A stretch of DNA of 13,111 nt from Candidatus Zixiibacteriota bacterium (lineage in GTDB: Bacteria > Zixibacteria > MSB-5A5 > GN15 > FEB-12), in NCBI GenBank assembly GCA_022570975.1, contig JACZYS010000049.1, positions 1-13,111 on the forward strand, given 5' to 3'. The position numbers and the translations under genes are program-made. Under the pieces are notes generated by a model, which searched no databases, was not told where the DNA came from, and worked only from the letters and a program-made list of their open reading frames with translations. Positions 12,952-13,111 of this stretch are shown here, piece after piece. Each line of letters begins with the position of its first letter. Positions within the stretch are counted from its first letter, which is position 1.

Positions 12952-13111
12952 TTGATTTACCCAACAATCCGGCCAATTTTTTTCTGGCGTAATACAAGCG
13001 TGACATAACCGTTCCTCTGGGCACGTTTAACAAAGAGGCAATCTCATCATATGTCATCGCTCTGAAATGCTGAAGGTTTATTATCTCTCTGTCCTGAAAG
13101 GAAAGTTTGAG
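12944..13111 (-). CDS. ECF-type RNA polymerase sigma factor, C-terminal part (5'-partial)
   Basis: The last 55 residues of a sigma-70 family ECF factor, running off the right edge. Translation from 13111 gives LKLSFQDREIINLQHFRAMT, then YDEIASLLNVPRGTVMSRLY and ARKKLAGLL, stop TGA at 12944-12946. This is region 4, whose helix-turn-helix (YDEIASLLNVPRGTVMSRL) recognises the -35 element. The L-F-DREII and VMSRLYYARKKL patterns are typical of ECF factors. Regions 2 and 3 lie outside the window. It overlaps the anti-sigma-like gene, as is common for ECF/anti-sigma pairs. Confidence 0.92.
   Translation of the reverse strand, partial: LKLSFQDREIINLQHFRAMTYDEIASLLNVPRGTVMSRLYYARKKLAGLLGKSNA

Overview
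The window looks like chromosomal sequence from a Gram-negative, AT-leaning bacterium. Two secreted outer-membrane beta-barrel proteins (signal peptide, C-terminal Phe), an ECF sigma/anti-sigma pair and standard housekeeping enzymes support this. Mixed strands, diverse metabolism and no phage or plasmid genes also fit a chromosome. The proteins match no familiar model genus closely. An uncultured lineage, for example of the FCB/candidate-phylum kind, is my guess only, at low confidence.

Layout, left to right. (1) 2-1366 (+): C-terminal three quarters of a catabolic-type acetolactate synthase, followed at 1372-1603 by a decayed RidA-family remnant (N-terminus missing, frameshift in a T7 run). 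(2) 1694-2542 (+): endonuclease IV, converging with a 1-nt gap on an orphan adenine DNA methyltransferase (2544-3503, -). (3) 3565-4740 (-): two tandem paralogous small outer-membrane barrels, preceded by an atypical SDR/NmrA-like oxidoreductase (4817-5674, -). (4) 5853-7975 (+): a histidine-triad nucleotide hydrolase/phosphorylase overlapping by ATGA with a tandem-HTH protein fused to a full-length LeuC/aconitase-like domain. (5) 7996-8337 (-): a small two-helix membrane protein. 8532-9092 (+): a RimJ/RimL-type acetyltransferase. (6) 9131-12097 (-): pyrF with an acidic disordered tail, directly preceded by one ORF joining the N-terminal three quarters of an LtaS-like phosphoglycerol transferase to the C-terminal half of PyrD. 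(7) 12170-13111 (-): ECF sigma factor (partial), anti-sigma-like membrane protein and YbjQ-family protein in overlapping frames.

The most notable object is the HTH-LeuC fusion at 6338-7975. It keeps the LeuC scaffold along its length, but every Fe-S cysteine and every recognisable catalytic or substrate residue is replaced. I read it as a DNA-binding pseudoenzyme, possibly a metabolite-sensing regulator built from an isopropylmalate-isomerase fold, and translationally coupled to a HIT enzyme. The function is inference; the residue losses are seen directly.

The second is the LtaS::PyrD chimera. Both halves lack essential parts, and the joint sits on an A7 tract. It is either a real deletion fusion or an assembly misjoin, and should not be annotated as either enzyme without checking. 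The RidA remnant raises the same question in a milder form.
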